DNA from: JAMXLO01 sp041487355
GTDB lineage: Bacteria > Pseudomonadota > Alphaproteobacteria > Acetobacterales > Acetobacteraceae
DNA: 51,491 nucleotides
Direction: 5' to 3'
Assembly: GCA_041487355.1 (NCBI GenBank)
Contig: JBGPND010000013.1
Location: forward strand, 1-51,491
Below the pieces are notes generated by a model that saw only the letters and a program-made list of their open reading frames with translations, did no database searches and was not told the DNA's origin. Shown piece by piece: positions 49,100 to 51,491 of this stretch. Position 1 is the stretch's first letter. Each line of letters begins with the position of its first letter. Position numbers and translations under genes: made by a program.

Positions 49100-50134
49100 A
49101 TGCCCAACTTGCTCGATCGCTTACTAGTTCTGGCATCGCTTCTGGTTGGCGTCCCGTGCACCGCTCCGCGGGCCGAATGGGATGCTGGGATGATCGCCCG
49201 ACAGCGCGGCGATTTCGCCACCGCCTACCGAGAGATCAGGAGCGAGGCCGAGGCCGGCGCGGCTGACGCCCAGGAAGTGCTCGGCGAGATGCTAGTCCGC
49301 GGCGAGGGATCGCCGAAGGATGAAGCGGCCGGGGTGGAATGGTTCCACCGTGCCGCCGAGAACGGCTCGGTTCCCGGCATGCTCGCCTACGGAACGGCGG
49401 CACTCCGCGGCAGCGGGATGGCGCGCGACGAAGCCCTGGGGATCGAGTGGCTAACCCGGGCGGCCACCGCCGGCAACCCCGCCGCGATGCTGATCCTGGG
49501 CGAAAGCCACGAGCAGGGCACCGGCGTCCCGCGCAACGTGGTCGCGGCGCACGCCTGGTTCCTGAAGGCCGCGCAGAACGGCAATTCAGAAGGCATGATG
49601 CGCCTGGCTGACCTGCTGCTCTCGCCAACCGCCGGTGCCAATGACGACCGCGCCGGCGTAGAGTGGCTGACCAGGGCGGCGGAAGCCGGCCAGACGACTG
49701 CCCAGAGTCGGCTGGCGCTGATCCTGACCGACGGCACCCACGGCATGGCGCGCGATGAAGCGGAGGCGGTGCGGTGGGCGCAGAAGGCAGCATTCCGCGA
49801 TCATGAGGCGACCGCTCTGCTGTGTCGATTGTACGGCCATGGCATCAACGGCCAGTCGCCCGACCAGGCATTGGCCTTCCGCTGGTGCACGGTGGCGGCA
49901 CAATCCGGCGTTTCGGAGGCCCAGACGGCGTTGGCCAGGCTTTACCTGGACGGCCGCGGCACTGCGCACGATCCCGCGGCGTCCCTGTTCTGGGCATTGC
50001 TCGGCGCTGCGGGGGCGACCGGTGCCGAGCGGGAGGAAGCAATCCAGGTGCGCGATGCAGCCTCGCTTCTTCTTCCGGAAGCAGAGCGTTCAGCCGCACA
50101 CGACCGCGCAGCGTCGTGGCGGCCGATGCCATGA
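49100..50134 (+). CDS. Exported Sel1-repeat protein
   Basis: 344 residues from ATG 49100, chosen because it opens a signal-peptide-like segment (MPNLLDRLLVLASLLVGVPC); the open frame further upstream is antisense to the AAA+ gene. Seven or so Sel1-like (TPR-related) 36-residue repeats follow, each with the A-x-x-x-LG...G.G...D...A..W..RAA pattern. Examples are VLGEMLVRGEGSPKDEAAGV and MLILGESHEQGTGVPRNVV. Sel1 proteins usually serve as periplasmic or surface scaffolds for protein complexes. It is divergent from the AAA+/unknown pair and may be part of the same envelope system. No ribosome site of note is seen. Confidence 0.82.
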   Translation: MPNLLDRLLVLASLLVGVPCTAPRAEWDAGMIARQRGDFATAYREIRSEAEAGAADAQEVLGEMLVRGEGSPKDEAAGVEWFHRAAENGSVPGMLAYGTAALRGSGMARDEALGIEWLTRAATAGNPAAMLILGESHEQGTGVPRNVVAAHAWFLKAAQNGNSEGMMRLADLLLSPTAGANDDRAGVEWLTRAAEAGQTTAQSRLALILTDGTHGMARDEAEAVRWAQKAAFRDHEATALLCRLYGHGINGQSPDQALAFRWCTVAAQSGVSEAQTALARLYLDGRGTAHDPAASLFWALLGAAGATGAEREEAIQVRDAASLLLPEAERSAAHDRAASWRPMP

Positions 50135-50817
50135 TAGGTACATTCCGTTAGGATCTGAGGGGAAACAAACGAATCGAACTGGCTGAAAGAACGCAGGAAG
50201 AGAATCGCGATATTGCGAGCTGCGACGCGGTGTTGTGTGGCGAGTCTGGGCGGGTGATCGACATTGATGACATCCGCTCTCGGTATCATCGATTGGAGGG
50301 GTTTCTCGACGAACGAGGCCGCCGGCTGTTTGCTGCGAACGAAGCCCTGGCCCGTGGCTTTGGGGGCGTCAGCGCGACGGCCCGGGCGACCGGGATTGCC
50401 CGCAGCACGATCAACCGGGGGATCGCCGAGTTGCGGGCTGGGGGCAACGAGATCGGTACGTCGATCCGCCGTCCTGGGGGTGGGCGCAAGGCGGCTGTGG
50501 TGCATCAGCCGGGTTTGCCGGCAGCGCTTGAGGCGGTGATCGAGGATGCGATCCGCGGCGATCCATGCTCGCCGCTGCGCTGGGTCAGCCGCAGTCAGCG
50601 TCATTTGGTCAAAGCGCTGGCCAGTCAGGGGTTCAGTGTCAGCCAGCGGCTGGTGGGCCAGTTGCTGCGCGAGCTGAAATACAGTTGTCAGGCCAACCGC
50701 AAGACACGTGAGGGGAGCAACCACCCTGACCGCGACGCCCAGTTCGCGCACATCAATACAACGGTGAAGGTGGCGATTGCGGACCGCCAGCCGGCGATCT
50801 CGGTCGATACCAAGAAG

Positions 50818-50845
50818 CATGCCCTTGGGCTTGACCCGAGGGAAG
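50818..50845. repeat. Palindromic insertion 1 inside the transposase
   Basis: A 28-bp insert after the AAGAAG of DTKK. CCCTTGGG-CTTGA-CCCGAGGG forms a hairpin with one mismatch. It has no counterpart in the family sequence and shifts the frame. Confidence 0.75.
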
Positions 50846-50860
50846 GAGCTGGTTGGTGAC

Positions 50861-50886
50861 CCTCGGGTCAAGCCCGAGGGCAGGCT
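50861..50886. repeat. Palindromic insertion 2 inside the transposase
   Basis: A 26-bp insert with CCCTCGGG-TCAAG-CCCGAGGG, a perfect hairpin (50860-50880). It is the inverted relative of insertion 1, so the two can also pair with each other over about 22 bp. Confidence 0.75.
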
Positions 50887-51330
50887 TTCAAGAATCCTGG
50901 CCGGGAGCTGCGCCGCCGGCAGGACCCTGAGCCGGTGCGGGTGCACGACTTCAAGCTGCCAGAGCTTGGCAAGGTCGCCCCCTATGGGGTCTACGACATT
51001 GCTGCCAATCACGGCTGGGTCAGTGTTGGGACTGATGCCGACACGGCGGCGTTCGCGGTGGAAAGCATCCGCCGCTGGTGGCAGAAGCTGGGACAAGCGC
51101 GCTATCCGGGAGCCAGCCTCTGGTCATCACCGCGGATTGCGGCGGGTCCAACGGCGTACGGGTACGGCTGTGGAAGCGCGAACTGCAGCGCTTCGCCAAC
51201 GAGACCGGCCTGGCGGTGACAGCGACACACTTGCCGCCCGGCACCAGCAAATGGAACCGCATCGAACACCGGCTGTTCGCCTATATCGCGCAGAACTGGC
51301 GCGGCAAGCCACTGATCAACCATCAGGTAA

Positions 51331-51353
51331 TCCCCGGATCACGTCCGGAGACA
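51331..51353. repeat. Short palindromic insertion 3 inside the transposase
   Basis: CCGGA-TCACG-TCCGG at 51334-51348 adds about six residues (PGSRPET) between VI and QLIGS, where the family normally reads VIxQLIG or similar. The frame is kept. Confidence 0.5.
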
Positions 51354-51491
51354 CAACTGATCGGCAGCACCACGACCGAGACGGGGCTCAAGGTTTGCTG
51401 CGAGATCGATGGCAAGCTCTATCCGAAAGGCGTGCGGGTCTCCGACCAGGAGATGGCCGAACTCAACATCAAGGGCGACGAATTCCACGCC

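Larger units (their letters stand above)
50230..51491 (+). pseudogene. ISAzo13-family transposase, disrupted (runs off the right edge)
   Basis: The N-terminal part (GTG 50230 or GTG 50254) shows RLEGFLDERGRRLFAANEA, GGVSATARATGIARSTINRG, DRDAQFAHIN and ISVDTKK, typical of ISAzo13 transposases. After ISVDTKK a 28-bp and a 26-bp palindromic insertion flank five retained codons (ELVGD). The first shifts the frame into TGA at 50857-50859 and the second restores it. The next part (VRVHDFKLPELGK, YGVYDIAANHGWVSVG, AAFAVESIRRWW) is then in the original frame until a one-base deletion near 51105-51120. Beyond that, LVITADCGGSNG, PPGTSKWNRIEHRLF, QNWRGKPL and KLYPKGVRVSD are read one frame over. A third palindromic insert lies at 51331-51353. 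The gene cannot yield an intact transposase. The C-terminus is outside the window. Confidence 0.88.

Noticed and set aside
1..51491. tRNA, rRNA, or known riboswitch
   Set aside because: No cloverleaf, rRNA-like or recognisable aptamer sequence was noticed in the gaps; they are short or hold only palindromes.

Overview
The window is 51.5 kb of GC-rich DNA with dense, strand-coherent gene blocks and GC-rich palindromic repeats. This fits an alphaproteobacterium, perhaps Rhodospirillales/Acetobacteraceae; that placement is inferred from style, as no rRNA or marker gene is present. Transposase remnants lie at both ends: an IS66 C-terminus at base 1 and a broken ISAzo13-type gene from about 50.2 kb. 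The stretch between them therefore looks like accessory or island DNA.

Left block (0.5-5.0 kb): two overlapping radical-SAM genes with B12-binding-like N-termini run leftward. Diverging from them are a 2-oxoglutarate/Fe(II) oxygenase and a SAM methyltransferase, with a near-perfect palindrome in the shared promoter region. This looks like a small tailoring cassette for an unknown metabolite.

Central block (5.0-40.4 kb, all minus strand): one 26-kb gene encodes an 8655-residue protein. It has an N-terminal LEPR-XLL motif, thousands of residues of beta-strand repeats, Calx-beta-like domains, hemolysin-type Ca-binding repeats and a C-terminal metalloprotease-like domain whose zinc motif is degenerate. 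Directly downstream, with short gaps or overlaps, follow a SapC-family protein, a GAF-HlyD fusion, a PqqD-like/M50 protease/HlyD fusion, a short SecA-like ATPase and a TPR protein with a GT9-like C-terminus. I see no type I ABC transporter or outer-membrane channel. The proposal is a dedicated, poorly described export and assembly system for the giant surface protein.

Upstream block (41.2-49.0 kb, minus strand): a membrane-anchored ClpB-like AAA+ ATPase, a membrane-anchored unknown protein, an HlyD-like adaptor interrupted by an in-frame TGA, a DUF3467-like small protein, an O-methyltransferase-like protein, a radical-SAM enzyme with extra C-terminal cysteines, and two proteins of unknown function that may share a C-terminal fold (one with a DUF3467-like N-terminus). 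This resembles a peptide- or protein-modification locus, and it points toward the giant gene across a 735-bp gap. A Sel1-repeat secreted protein diverges on the right.

The right edge holds the ISAzo13-type pseudogene, which carries three palindromic insertions and a frameshift.
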